Positions 14,972 through 23,264 of a DNA stretch of 32,183 nucleotides are shown piece after piece. Below the pieces are notes generated by a model. It had not been told where the DNA came from, ran no database searches, and was given only the letters and a program-made list of their open reading frames with translations. This stretch comes from Candidatus Omnitrophota bacterium (lineage in GTDB: Bacteria > Omnitrophota > Gorgyraeia > B26-G9). The stretch spans positions 1 to 32,183 of the forward strand of contig JACQZH010000062.1 of assembly GCA_016213925.1 (NCBI GenBank), in the 5' to 3' direction. Position 1 is the first letter of the stretch. The number at the start of each line of letters is the position of its first letter. Position numbers and translations under genes: made by a program.

Positions 14972-16135
14972 TTATAAACTCCCCACCCATTTTTCGATAC
15001 GGTCCATACCCTTGGTGATCTGCTCCATACTTGTCGCGAAACTAAGACGGATATACTTATCCTCTCCAAAGGCTATTCCGGGAATAACCGCAACCTGGGC
15101 CTCATCTAAAAGGCGTTTGGAAAAATCAAGCGAGCCAATTCCTGTCCTAGATATATTGCAAAAAATATAAAATGCCCCTTTAGGCTTTATCACACTTAAC
15201 TTCCGGACTCCTTTTATGCGTTTAACAAAATAATCCCGGCGGCTGATAAATTCTTTCTTCATCTTATCGATAAATTCTTCGTTCTGGGTTAGCGCTTCAA
15301 CAGACGCAGCCTGGGCAATAGAATTCGGGCAGGAAGTAGAATGATCCTGAAGATTGGATATCTTTTCAACCGCCTCTTTTGGCCCGGCCAAGTATCCAAT
15401 TCGCCAACCGGTCATCGAATAAGCTTTTGAAAGCCCGTTCACTGTAAATGTCAATGAATAAATCTTTTCATTTAAAGACGCAATCGATACATGCTTTGCC
15501 TCATCATAAACAAGCTTTTCGTAAATTTCGTCGCTTATGACTATAATCCCGTGCTCGACAGCAATATCAGCAATCGCTTGGAGTTCTTCTTTAGTATAAA
15601 CACAACCAGTCGGGTTTGATGGGGAATTAATAACTAACGCTTTCGTTCTTTTCTTAATAGCTTTTTTAAGCTGCTCCGGAGTTATTTTAAAACCGTTCTT
15701 TTCTTTTGTTTTTATAAAAACCGATTTCCCGACGGAAAGTTCAACCATCTGTGGATAGGAAACCCAATAAGGAACAGGTATAATTACTTCATCACGCTTA
15801 TCGCAGATAACCTGAAAAATGTTATATAAAGAGTGTTTTGCCCCGTTGGAAACAACAATCTGCGAAGGTTCATAATTAAGATTATTATCCCGTTTAAATT
15901 TCTCAGCTATTGCTTTCCTTAACTGAATCGTTCCTGTCGAAGGAGTATATTTTGTAAAACCTGCCTGCAATGCCTTAACCGCACTGTTTTTAATATACTC
16001 CGGAGTATCAAAGTCAGGCTCTCCTGCCCCAAAACTAACAACATCCACACCGCTATCTTTAAGCTGCTTTGCTTTACTGGTAACTGCTAATGTCGGAGAT
16101 GATGTTAAATTTATAACTCGGCTGGCTAATTCCAT
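14972..16135 (-). CDS. Class I/II aminotransferase, aspartate aminotransferase-like
   Basis: A 387-residue PLP enzyme of fold type I, Ib subgroup, which usually transfers the amino group between aspartate and 2-oxoglutarate. Some members are aromatic, prephenate or LL-DAP aminotransferases. Visible motifs are SFGAGEPDFDTP (34-45), YTPSTGTIQLR (63-73), the PLP-contacting NSPSNPTG (170-177), SDEIYEKL (201-208) and the Schiff-base lysine Lys237 in NGLSKAYSMTGWRIGY. It starts five bases after the rplQ stop, so it is very likely co-transcribed with the ribosomal cluster. Substrate preference needs biochemical data, hence no gene symbol. Confidence 0.88.
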   Translation of the reverse strand: MELASRVINLTSSPTLAVTSKAKQLKDSGVDVVSFGAGEPDFDTPEYIKNSAVKALQAGFTKYTPSTGTIQLRKAIAEKFKRDNNLNYEPSQIVVSNGAKHSLYNIFQVICDKRDEVIIPVPYWVSYPQMVELSVGKSVFIKTKEKNGFKITPEQLKKAIKKRTKALVINSPSNPTGCVYTKEELQAIADIAVEHGIIVISDEIYEKLVYDEAKHVSIASLNEKIYSLTFTVNGLSKAYSMTGWRIGYLAGPKEAVEKISNLQDHSTSCPNSIAQAASVEALTQNEEFIDKMKKEFISRRDYFVKRIKGVRKLSVIKPKGAFYIFCNISRTGIGSLDFSKRLLDEAQVAVIPGIAFGEDKYIRLSFATSMEQITKGMDRIEKWVGSL

Positions 16136-16140
16136 ATCCT

Positions 16141-16716
16141 TTATTCCGGCTTATCTTGTTTTAAAAACTTTCTCAAACCGCCTAAGAAACCTTTTTCTTC
16201 TTGAGTTTCTTTTTCCTTAAGAAGTTCCGCTTCTTTATCGGCTGATTTTTTTGCCTGTTCTTCTTCGTCCATTTTCTTTATTTTTGGTTTTTTACCCGCT
16301 TGTTTTTTCACTTCTTTTTCAGAAGTATCTTTTTTCTTCTTAGGTTTATCTTCTTTTAATTTCAATTCTGTAAGCTCTAGAATCGCAAGTTTAGCATTAT
16401 CACCACGCCGCAATCCGGCATGGATAATCCTGGTATATCCTCCGGCACGAGCGGCAAACCGAGGAGCAATTTCCGAGAACAAAATTTTCACCAAGCCTCT
16501 GTCCGCTAAAACTTCAAAGGCCAGGCGACGGGCAGCCAAAGTATTCTTTTTTCCCAAAGTAATAAGCTTTTCCGCTAAACGCCGTGATTCCTTAGCCAAA
16601 GACAATGTTGTTGTTATCCTTTCTTTGACTAAAAAACTTTTTACCTGGTTACGTAATACAGCTTTCCTATGTGCGCTTTGCCTACTTAATCTTTTAATGT
16701 TTTTTCTATGCCGCAT
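16141..16716 (-). CDS. rplQ: 50S ribosomal protein L17 with charged C-terminal extension
   Basis: A 191-residue L17. The conserved core is MRHRKNIKRLSRQSAHRKA, LVKERITTTLSLAKE, FSEIAPRFAARAGGYTRI and GDNAKLAILEL, ending near residue 120. About 70 extra residues follow that are mostly Lys, Glu and Asp, with an apparently coiled end (KEAELLKEKETQEEKGFLGGLRKFL, in two stretches). Typical bacterial L17 is 115-130 residues. It is the last ribosomal gene, four bases after rpoA, with AAGGAT before its ATG. Confidence 0.95.
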   Translation of the reverse strand: MRHRKNIKRLSRQSAHRKAVLRNQVKSFLVKERITTTLSLAKESRRLAEKLITLGKKNTLAARRLAFEVLADRGLVKILFSEIAPRFAARAGGYTRIIHAGLRRGDNAKLAILELTELKLKEDKPKKKKDTSEKEVKKQAGKKPKIKKMDEEEQAKKSADKEAELLKEKETQEEKGFLGGLRKFLKQDKPE

Positions 16717-16720
16717 ATCC

Positions 16721-17707
16721 TTACCCTTTTTTCTTTAATAAATCGTCAACCTTCATACCAAAAGACAATCCCATCGACTGCAAAATAACATTGATTTCCG
16801 CAAGCGATTTTTTGCCAAAATTGCGGTACTTAAGCATTTCCAGCTCAGTTTTCTGCACAACCTCTCCTACTGTTTTCAATTTTGCTTCTTTTAAACAGTT
16901 CGCGCTGCGCACTGATAAATCCAGCTCGCTAACATTCATTTTGAGTTTTCCCAAAAGTTCTTCATCTACATCGGACTTTTCTTCCTCGATCTCTTCCTCT
17001 TCTATATGGCCGAATTTCATAAAAATATCCAGATGGCGCTGGGAAATATTCGCCGCATGTAAAAGTGCATCTTTTGGAGAAATGCTCCCATTTGTCCAAA
17101 TTTCAAGGATCAACCGGTCATAGTCAGTGATTTGTCCGACACGGGCATTTTCTATATTGAAATTTACTTTTGTAACCGGAGCAAAAATAGCGTCCATATC
17201 AATATATCCAATCGGTTTATTCTCATCTTTGAACCTCTCGGAAGAAACATACCCTCTGCCTTTATTAATCGTAAGCTCCATATTCAAAACTCCGTCTTTG
17301 CCCAAAGTAGCAATATGCAAATCAGGATTAATAACTTCAATACTTTCATCAACAATTAAGTCCGCCGCGGTAACTTCTTCTTTTTTTTCCGCTTTCAAAT
17401 AAATCGTCTTCGGAGTACTGCCATGGACTTTTAAAACTAATCTTTTTAAATTAAGCACTATCTGCGCAACATCTTCAACAACACCTTCTACTGTTGAAAA
17501 CTCATGCAAGGCTCCATCGATTTTTACTGCAGTTACTGCCGCGCCTTCTATTGAAGAAAGCAAGACTCTGCGCAATGTATTTCCAATAGTGATTCCATAC
17601 CCGCGTTCAAAAGGGTCGGCAATAAACTTGCCATAGGTTTGCGTAAGAGTATTTTCGTCACAAATAATACTCTTTGGCATTTGAAAATCTTTCCAACGTA
17701 CTCCCAT
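16721..17707 (-). CDS. rpoA: RNA polymerase alpha subunit
   Basis: A 328-residue alpha subunit that scaffolds assembly of RNA polymerase. The N-terminal domain contains FERGYGITIGNTLRRVLLSS, the dimerisation helix. The C-terminal domain, about 245-320, contains LDLSVRSANCLKEAKLKTV and the (HhH)2 end KYRNFGKKSLAEINVIL, which binds UP elements and activators. The start at 17707 is supported by GGAGG seven bases before the ATG; the longer frame to 17797 runs through the leader hairpins. The 204-base gap from rpsD is by far the largest in the alpha operon and is strongly folded. Confidence 0.96.
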   Translation of the reverse strand: MGVRWKDFQMPKSIICDENTLTQTYGKFIADPFERGYGITIGNTLRRVLLSSIEGAAVTAVKIDGALHEFSTVEGVVEDVAQIVLNLKRLVLKVHGSTPKTIYLKAEKKEEVTAADLIVDESIEVINPDLHIATLGKDGVLNMELTINKGRGYVSSERFKDENKPIGYIDMDAIFAPVTKVNFNIENARVGQITDYDRLILEIWTNGSISPKDALLHAANISQRHLDIFMKFGHIEEEEIEEEKSDVDEELLGKLKMNVSELDLSVRSANCLKEAKLKTVGEVVQKTELEMLKYRNFGKKSLAEINVILQSMGLSFGMKVDDLLKKKG

Positions 17708-17731
17708 ATAATTACCTCCTTTAATAAATAG

Positions 17732-17899
17732 ATGATTTAAAAAACCGCAGGTTTTGTAAATCATGGGCTTTTTAAGCCCTCTAGAAATTACTGTCAAAAT
17801 ACTTTCTTTTCCAGAACTTAGTCCTGAAGATTTTTGAGATTCTAAGGTAATTTCTATCTATTTTATGCCGTTCAAACAATTCCGCCTGCTAAAAGGCAG
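17732..17899 (-). promoter_or_regulatory. Structured leader upstream of rpoA
   Basis: Between rpsD and rpoA four inverted repeats follow one another. ATGATTTA/TAAATCAT (17732-17739, 17757-17764) encloses AAAACC-GCA-GGTTTT (17741-17755), making a nearly continuous 33-base hairpin right before the ribosome site. GGGCTT/AAGCCC (17765-17779) abuts it. TAGAAATTAC/GTAATTTCTA (17782-17791, 17847-17856) encloses about 55 bases. A CTGC/GCAG hairpin lies at 17885-17899. The proximal hairpin carries a T-run on the minus strand after GGTTTT, so it could serve as an attenuator. Regulation by S4 or another alpha-operon protein is possible but not shown. Confidence 0.5.
17769..17797 (-). promoter_or_regulatory. 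Candidate internal promoter for rpoA
   Basis: TTGACA (17797-17792), a 17-base spacer, then TAAAAA (17774-17769), on the minus strand. The -35 is perfect and the -10 matches at 4 of 6 positions. The start would fall near 17762, so the mRNA would begin inside the large proximal hairpin. The overlap with the long-range stem means promoter use and leader folding could be linked. Confidence 0.4.
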
Positions 17900-17911
17900 A
17901 GTTTTCTTTTT

Positions 17912-18541
17912 TTATTTTGAATATAATTCAACAATTAACTGTTCCTGAACAGCAAAAGGAACATCTTCGCGTATTGGAAGCCTTACAACCTCTGCTTTAA
18001 TATTAGTGCTGTCAACTTTAAGCCAGGAAGGAACAATTCTGTCTTTTGTTATTTCCAGGTTTTCTTTTACCTGCTGCATGAGTTTTTCTTTGCCTTGCAA
18101 AGTTATCACATCATTTACACCAGCTAAAAAAGACGGAATATCTACTTTTTTGCCGTTTACACGCACATGCCCATAACGGACAAACTGGCGCCCTTGAGCT
18201 AAAGAAACCGCAAACCCTGCCCTTAATATCACATTGTCTAAACGCCTTTCCAAAAACTGTAAAAATGTTTCTCCAGTTTTTCCTTCTCTTGTTCTTACTG
18301 CTTCATGAAAATATCTGCGGAATTGGCGTTCTAATACCCCGTAAATCCTCTTTACCTTCTGCTTTTCCCTTAACTGCAACCCATAATCAGAAAGTTTCGT
18401 TCGCGCTTTTCCGTGCTGGCCGGATGGATAACTACGGCGATTAAACGCGCATTTATCCATACTGCAGCGTAACCCCTTAAGAAACAGCTTTGCCCCTTCT
18501 CTTCGGCAAAGCCTGCAAGATGGTCCTATATTCCGTGCCAT
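17912..18541 (-). CDS. rpsD: 30S ribosomal protein S4, zinc-binding form
   Basis: A 209-residue S4, a primary 16S rRNA binder that nucleates 30S assembly and often autoregulates its own operon. The N-terminus keeps the cysteine set CRLC ... CSMDKC expected for zinc-binding S4. The S4 RNA-binding domain is RRLDNVILRAGFA through RQFVRYGHVRVNGKKV. GGAGGT precedes the ATG. The 103-base gap from rpsK is A-rich with no clear structure. Confidence 0.97.
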   Translation of the reverse strand: MARNIGPSCRLCRREGAKLFLKGLRCSMDKCAFNRRSYPSGQHGKARTKLSDYGLQLREKQKVKRIYGVLERQFRRYFHEAVRTREGKTGETFLQFLERRLDNVILRAGFAVSLAQGRQFVRYGHVRVNGKKVDIPSFLAGVNDVITLQGKEKLMQQVKENLEITKDRIVPSWLKVDSTNIKAEVVRLPIREDVPFAVQEQLIVELYSK

Positions 18542-18644
18542 TATACCTCCAGTTTCTTGTTTTTCTATTTGTTTATTTACTTTTTTATTTTTCTATCTTA
18601 ATCACTTTTAAAACTTTAAGAACTTTTTACTTTTAACTACTCTT

Positions 18645-19037
18645 TTATACTCTTCTTCTTTTCGGCGGACGGCATCCATTATGAGGAACTGGCGTTACAT
18701 CTTTAATAAGATTTATTTGCAATCCAGCTGCCTGTAAAGCACGAATAGCAGATTCGCGGCCTGAACCAGGGCCCTTAACGTATACCGCAACTTCCTTCAT
18801 CCCTGCATCCTTAGCTTTCTTTGCCGCATTTGCCGCAGCAATCTGCGCCGCAAAAGGAGTAGATTTGCGGGAACCTTTAAACCCGCTCGTCCCGGAACTT
18901 GCCCAGGAAATTGAGTTGCCCTGCATATCCGTAATCGTGATAATAGTGTTATTAAATGTTGCCTGAATATGCGCTACTCCTTCACTTATATTACGAATAA
19001 TTTTTTTGCGTGCTTTGACTTTTTTCGTTTTTGCCAC
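18645..19037 (-). CDS. rpsK: 30S ribosomal protein S11
   Basis: A 130-residue S11 of the small-subunit platform. The conserved segments are [37 protein letters not shown] and the C-terminal [18 protein letters not shown], which is the usual S11 end. Lysine-rich residues at the N-terminus are typical. It starts 44 bases after rpsM, with GGAGGAA before its ATG. Confidence 0.97.
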   Translation of the reverse strand: MAKTKKVKARKKIIRNISEGVAHIQATFNNTIITITDMQGNSISWASSGTSGFKGSRKSTPFAAQIAAANAAKKAKDAGMKEVAVYVKGPGSGRESAIRALQAAGLQINLIKDVTPVPHNGCRPPKRRRV

Positions 19038-19081
19038 AATTCCTCCTTCACTGAATTACTAAATTCTTCTCAAAAATCATC

Positions 19082-19447
19082 TTATTTTTTTCTGCTTACA
19101 TTTCTTTTCGGGCCTTTACGTGTACGCGCATTTGTCTTTGTCCGCTGCCCCCGAACAGGCAAACCGCGTTTATGCCTTATCCCGCGGTAAGCTCCGATAT
19201 CCATCAGCCGCTTTATATTTTGAGCAACCTCCCGGCGCAAATCTCCTTCTACGCGGTAATCCTTCTGAACAACCGCAGCAATCCGGGAAACCTCATCTTC
19301 GGTTAAAGTCTTTGCCCTCACATTTGGATCTATGCCGGCAACCTTTAATATTTTATTTGCGCTGGCACGGCTAATACCATATAAATATGTCAAGGAAATC
19401 TCAATACGTTTTTCTTTTGGCAAATCAATTCCAAAAATTCTAGGCAC
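19082..19447 (-). CDS. rpsM: 30S ribosomal protein S13
   Basis: A 121-residue S13 at the head of the 30S subunit, which contacts the P-site tRNA and the L5 bridge. It starts with GTG, set by AGGAGG five bases upstream; that ribosome site overlaps the rpmJ stop codon. Conserved features are the N-terminal [41 protein letters not shown], and the basic tail [14 protein letters not shown]. Length is typical. Confidence 0.97.
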   Translation of the reverse strand: MPRIFGIDLPKEKRIEISLTYLYGISRASANKILKVAGIDPNVRAKTLTEDEVSRIAAVVQKDYRVEGDLRREVAQNIKRLMDIGAYRGIRHKRGLPVRGQRTKTNARTRKGPKRNVSRKK

Positions 19448-19456
19448 AATACCCTC

Positions 19457-19570
19457 CTATCCCTGTTTTTGTTTATGTTTGGGATTTTCGCAAATAACTA
19501 TAATCACATTTTTTCTACGTATAATTCTACATTTTTCACATATTTTTCTAACACTAGAACGAACTTTCAT
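19457..19570 (-). CDS. rpmJ: 50S ribosomal protein L36
   Basis: A 37-residue protein beginning [20 protein letters not shown] and ending in [16 protein letters not shown]. It has the zinc ligands of the Cys-type L36 (CEKC, then Cys and His in CENPKH). The ATG lies one base after the infA stop codon, and the next gene's Shine-Dalgarno overlaps its own stop. infA-rpmJ-rpsM is the standard order in most bacteria. Confidence 0.96.
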   Translation of the reverse strand: MKVRSSVRKICEKCRIIRRKNVIIVICENPKHKQKQG

Positions 19571-19571
19571 A

Positions 19572-19790
19572 TTACTTCCCTCTGTAAATAATCCTTCCTC
19601 TTGTCAAATCATAAGGGGAAAGCTCTATTGTTACTTTATCACCCGGCAAAATTCGTATAAAATGCATCCGCATCTTTCCGGAAACATGGGCAAGTACTTT
19701 ATGCCCGTTTTCAAGCTCTACCCTGAACATTGCATTGGGCAATGTTTCTAAGATTTTACCCTCGACTTGAATCCCTGATTCTTTAGCCAT
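19572..19790 (-). CDS. infA: Translation initiation factor IF-1
   Basis: A 72-residue S1-type OB-fold protein that binds the ribosomal A site during initiation. The family segments [21 protein letters not shown], in two stretches, [19 protein letters not shown] and the closing [15 protein letters not shown] are all present, and the length equals the usual 72. It lies 45 bases after map. Confidence 0.97.
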   Translation of the reverse strand: MAKESGIQVEGKILETLPNAMFRVELENGHKVLAHVSGKMRMHFIRILPGDKVTIELSPYDLTRGRIIYRGK

Positions 19791-19835
19791 AATAATTTCA
19801 AATCTGCCCTTGTCTTTAGGATTAAATTCTTACTA

Positions 19836-20594
19836 TTATATAACAGTAAGAATTTCCGCCTTGCTTTCGGTTATGCAAATAGTGTGTTCAAAATGAGCAG
19901 ATAATTTTCTGTCTTTTGTTACTGCAGTCCAACCATCTTCAAGTAATTCTACCTTCCAAGTGCCTGCATTAACCATCGGCTCTATAGCTAATACCATCCC
20001 TGGCTCGAGAAGAACCCCTTTTCCGGGTTCACCGTAATTAGGTATCTGCGGCTCTTCATGCAAATGCTCACCGATTCCATGGCCGACAAATTCCCTTACA
20101 ACAGAAAAATCGGCTTGTTCCACCCAGTCCTGCACAGCATATGAAACATCTGAAAGGTGGTTCCCTCTACATGCCACATTAATTGCCTTAAAAAGAGCTT
20201 CCCGTGTAACATTTATTAATCTACGCGCTTCCGGAGATACTTTACCAACCGGAAAAGTTATTGCAGCATCACCAAAATACCCGTCATGCTCTACACCGAC
20301 ATCAATGCTGATAATATCTCCGCTGCGCAGCATCCTCGCACTAGGGATACCATGCACAACTTCTTCATTGACAGATGTACATATATGTGCCGGATACTCC
20401 AGTAATCCTACTCGATAACCAAAAAAAGCAGCTTTACTGCCTTGTTTTGATATAAAATCAGCTGCTTCCGTATCTAACTGTTCAGTTGTAATGCCCGGCT
20501 TGATTTTTCGTTTCAAAAATTCCAGTGTTTTAGCAACAATCAATCCAGCCTTTCTTATCTTTACCAATTCGCTTTTTGATCTTACTGAAATCAT
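19836..20594 (-). CDS. map: Methionine aminopeptidase, type I
   Basis: A 252-residue metalloprotease that removes the initiator methionine. The pita-bread fold ligands are visible: an Asp in ISIDVGVEHDGYFGDAA, a second Asp in the same stretch, the His in EFVGHGIGEHLHEEP, a Glu in LAIEPMV and a Glu near the end in HFEHTICITE. The short form without the N-terminal zinc-finger extension fits most bacteria. Its start overlaps the adk stop by four bases, so the genes are translationally coupled. Confidence 0.96.
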   Translation of the reverse strand: MISVRSKSELVKIRKAGLIVAKTLEFLKRKIKPGITTEQLDTEAADFISKQGSKAAFFGYRVGLLEYPAHICTSVNEEVVHGIPSARMLRSGDIISIDVGVEHDGYFGDAAITFPVGKVSPEARRLINVTREALFKAINVACRGNHLSDVSYAVQDWVEQADFSVVREFVGHGIGEHLHEEPQIPNYGEPGKGVLLEPGMVLAIEPMVNAGTWKVELLEDGWTAVTKDRKLSAHFEHTICITESKAEILTVI

Positions 20595-21247
20595 GCCAGG
20601 CCAGATTTTTTAAACGTATCTTTTAATACCGCAAACAACTCTTTAACATCAAGATCTCCGGATGCTTTTTCCAATAATCCTTTTTCTTGATAATACTCTA
20701 TCAATTCTTTTGTCTGATTGTTGTAAACTTCTATTCTTTTCTTGATTGTATGTTCCTTATCATCATCGCGCTGATAAAGTTCCCCGCCGCAGGAATCGCA
20801 TATCCCTTCCTGCTTTGAAGGAATATTTATTGTATGAAAAATTCGGCTGCATTTTCGGCAAATTCTTCTGCCAGTGAGCCGTTTTAAAATCGTTTGTTCT
20901 TTGGTTTCAAAATAAACTACCATATCCAACGGCAAACTAAGGCTGTCTAAAGCCGTATCAAGAATTTCTGCTTGCCCTTTTGTCCGGGGAAAACCATCAA
21001 GAATAAATCCCTTGGTCATATTTTTTTGCTGAAGTTTCTCTGTAATCATCCCAGCAACCACTTCATCCGGAACAAGGTCTCCTTTATCCATGTAAGTTTT
21101 TGCTTTAATACCGAGTTTAGTATTCTTCTTTACAGCTTCTCGCAAAAGATCCCCTGTTGACATATGCGCTAACTTATAATTTTCACAAAGAACTGCCGCC
21201 TGTGTTCCTTTTCCCGCACCCGGAGGACCTAGTAATACCAATCTCAT
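20591..21247 (-). CDS. adk: Adenylate kinase, zinc-binding long-lid form
   Basis: A 218-residue enzyme that converts AMP and ATP to two ADP. The P-loop GPPGAGKGTQ is at 7-16. The AMP-binding stretch is HMSTGDLLREA, and FILDGFPRTKGQA follows. The lid (about 125-162) carries a four-cysteine zinc site, CRKC and CDSC, with a QRDDD end. The long lid is the usual bacterial form. It follows secY after a 175-base gap filled by the AT-rich palindromic element. Length fits the family. Confidence 0.96.
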   Translation of the reverse strand: MRLVLLGPPGAGKGTQAAVLCENYKLAHMSTGDLLREAVKKNTKLGIKAKTYMDKGDLVPDEVVAGMITEKLQQKNMTKGFILDGFPRTKGQAEILDTALDSLSLPLDMVVYFETKEQTILKRLTGRRICRKCSRIFHTINIPSKQEGICDSCGGELYQRDDDKEHTIKKRIEVYNNQTKELIEYYQEKGLLEKASGDLDVKELFAVLKDTFKKSGLA

Positions 21248-21268
21248 GTACTAATTATCCCTTTTTAT

Positions 21269-21427
21269 TAAACTCTAAATCCTAAGCTCTAAACAAATCC
21301 TACATCAAAAACTCAAATTTCAAAACACTATTAATTTTCTAAATTTTTAAAATTTACTCATTTAAATTTTTGTTTTTAGCCCTTTGAGTTCATTTAGTAT
21401 TTAGCGTTTCAAATTTAGTGTTTTATC
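21269..21427. repeat. AT-rich imperfect palindromic intergenic element, copy B
   Basis: A second copy of the element at 7803-7950. Both carry CTAAATCCTAA near the left end, then CTAAACAAATCC, an AT-rich centre, and TTTGAGTT.ATTTAG plus a TTTAG word at the right, ending TTTTATC. The right end overlaps the secY stop codon (21423-21425), so the insertion supplied or preserved that stop. The two centres differ, while the arm words are kept. Confidence 0.6.
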
Positions 21428-22775
21428 TTCTCCCTCGCAGATGCCCTTTCTTCATGAAACCTTCATAATGACGCATAAGCAAATGTGATTCAATTTGTCG
21501 CATTGTCTCCAGCATAACTCCGACAATTATCAATAATCCGGTACCACCAAAAAAACTTGCCACAAGATACGGAACCTTAAGCCAAGCCATTATTATGTCT
21601 GGAGTAACAGCTATTGTCGCTAAAAATATCGCTCCTGGTAAGGTTATATGGGTTAAAACCGCATCAAGATATTCTGCTGTCGGCTTACCAGCGCGTATTC
21701 CAGGGATAAAACCTCCATATTTTTTCATATTTTGGGCTACATCCTGAGTATTAAATGTAACTGCCGTATAAAAATAAGCAAAGAAAACAATGAGTAACGC
21801 GTATAACATATAATATAAATATTGTCCGCGCATCAAAGCTTCCGCAATTGATTTTAACTGTGGGACAAACTGCCCTATTGTTGCAGGAAAAAGTATAATC
21901 GACTGCGCAAAAATTATCGGAATAACCCCGGAATGATTTACCCGCAACGGAATATATGTACTTTGCCCACCATAAACTTTTCTGCCGATAATCCGCTTAG
22001 CATATTCAACCGGAATCCTGCGTTGCCCTTCTGAAATCAAAACTACAAAAATTACAACCATTACCAGTAAAACCAACATAATCACCGGAGTATAGGATTC
22101 AATCTGCCTTTTTTCCGGCGAAAACGGAGATAATGACTGCCATACAAAATGCACCGCAGTAGGCAAACGCGAAACAATACCGATTGTAATCAAAACAGAC
22201 ATTCCGTTTCCTATGCCGCGTTCTGTTATCTGTTCTCCCAGCCACATAATAAATGCTGTCCCGGAAGTCAGCGTAATAATCGTCAATAATCTAAATCCTA
22301 ATCCGCCGTGGTCAACAATCGCAAGCCCCATAAAATGTGCCGGATCTTCCAAGTATACACTTATGATAAAAGACTGAAAGAGCGCTAAAGCAACTGTTCC
22401 GTAACGGGTATATTGCATAATCTTTTTACGACCGAAATCTCCGCCTTCTTTTGCCAGACGCTCCAAACTTGGAATAACAACCGTCAATAACTGCATAATA
22501 ATCGAGCTTGAAATATATGGCATAATTCCTAAAGCAAAAATCGTCATCTGACTTAATGCACGGCCTGTAAAAAGATCCATTATATCAAAGAGCGATCCTC
22601 CCTGTTTATTAGTAACATTGGCAAAAAACTGTGCCAATGCTTCACTGTTAATACCGGGAATCGGAATATAACAACCCAAACGGTAAACGGTGATCAATGC
22701 CAGAGTAAAAAAAATTCTTTGTCTTAAATCCGGTATTTTAAAAGCATTAACTAGCGCTTTAACTGTTCTAAGCAT
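21423..22775 (-). CDS. secY: Protein translocase subunit SecY
   Basis: A 450-residue inner-membrane channel protein of the Sec translocon, with about ten hydrophobic helices. Conserved parts are the N-terminal IPDLRQRIFFTLALITVYRLG, in two stretches, the plug segment FDIMDLFTGRALSQMTIFALG, the SecY signature in GIMPYISSSIIMQLL, and the C-terminal cytoplasmic loop QDVAQNMKKYGGFIPGIRAG. It lies between rplO and adk as in most spc operons. Length is slightly above the 430-440 typical of the family. Confidence 0.97.
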   Translation of the reverse strand: MLRTVKALVNAFKIPDLRQRIFFTLALITVYRLGCYIPIPGINSEALAQFFANVTNKQGGSLFDIMDLFTGRALSQMTIFALGIMPYISSSIIMQLLTVVIPSLERLAKEGGDFGRKKIMQYTRYGTVALALFQSFIISVYLEDPAHFMGLAIVDHGGLGFRLLTIITLTSGTAFIMWLGEQITERGIGNGMSVLITIGIVSRLPTAVHFVWQSLSPFSPEKRQIESYTPVIMLVLLVMVVIFVVLISEGQRRIPVEYAKRIIGRKVYGGQSTYIPLRVNHSGVIPIIFAQSIILFPATIGQFVPQLKSIAEALMRGQYLYYMLYALLIVFFAYFYTAVTFNTQDVAQNMKKYGGFIPGIRAGKPTAEYLDAVLTHITLPGAIFLATIAVTPDIIMAWLKVPYLVASFFGGTGLLIIVGVMLETMRQIESHLLMRHYEGFMKKGHLRGRR

Positions 22776-22808
22776 TATCTTCCTTATTTATTAATGGTAA
22801 TAAGCGAC

Positions 22809-23264
22809 CTATTCAGGCCGTTTTAAAATTTCTGTTTTCCCGCCATTATCCTCAATCGCCTTAATCGCGCTTTGTGAAAATTTATGTGCTTTAACCGTTA
22901 TGGATTTTTCTAATTTACCCTTGCCTAAAATTTTCACAGGGATACGAGACTTTTTAATAAGCCCTAATTCCAGAAATTCTTTTGGAGTAACCGTTGAATT
23001 AACCTGGCACCTATTAAGATCCTGAATATTAATAAGCTGATACTCTTTTTTAAACTTACTGGTAAAACCGCGCTTTGGAATCCTTCTGATCAAAGGCATC
23101 TGTCCGCCTTCAAACCCAGGCCGCTTGGTTTTTCCGCTGCGAGACAGCTGTCCTTTATTACCACGAGTCGAAGTTTTTCCATGGCCGGACCCGGAACCAC
23201 GCCCAACAACTTTTCTTTTTTTACGCGATCCCCTGGGAGATCTTAAATTATTCAGCTTTAGCAT
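22809..23264 (-). CDS. rplO: 50S ribosomal protein L15
   Basis: A 151-residue L15. The N-terminal segment LRSPRGSRKKRKVVGRGSGS, then GHGKTSTRGNKGQLSRSG, FEGGQMPLIRRIPKRGF and the closing IKAIEDNGGKTEIL are all family features. Its ATG is 17 bases inside the end of rpsE. In the classical order rpmD (L30) would stand between the two genes, and there is no room for it here. Confidence 0.97.
   Translation of the reverse strand: MLKLNNLRSPRGSRKKRKVVGRGSGSGHGKTSTRGNKGQLSRSGKTKRPGFEGGQMPLIRRIPKRGFTSKFKKEYQLINIQDLNRCQVNSTVTPKEFLELGLIKKSRIPVKILGKGKLEKSITVKAHKFSQSAIKAIEDNGGKTEILKRPE

Noticed and set aside
17708-17797. N-terminal extension of rpoA
   Set aside because: It runs through leader hairpins, and GGAGG marks the ATG at 17707.
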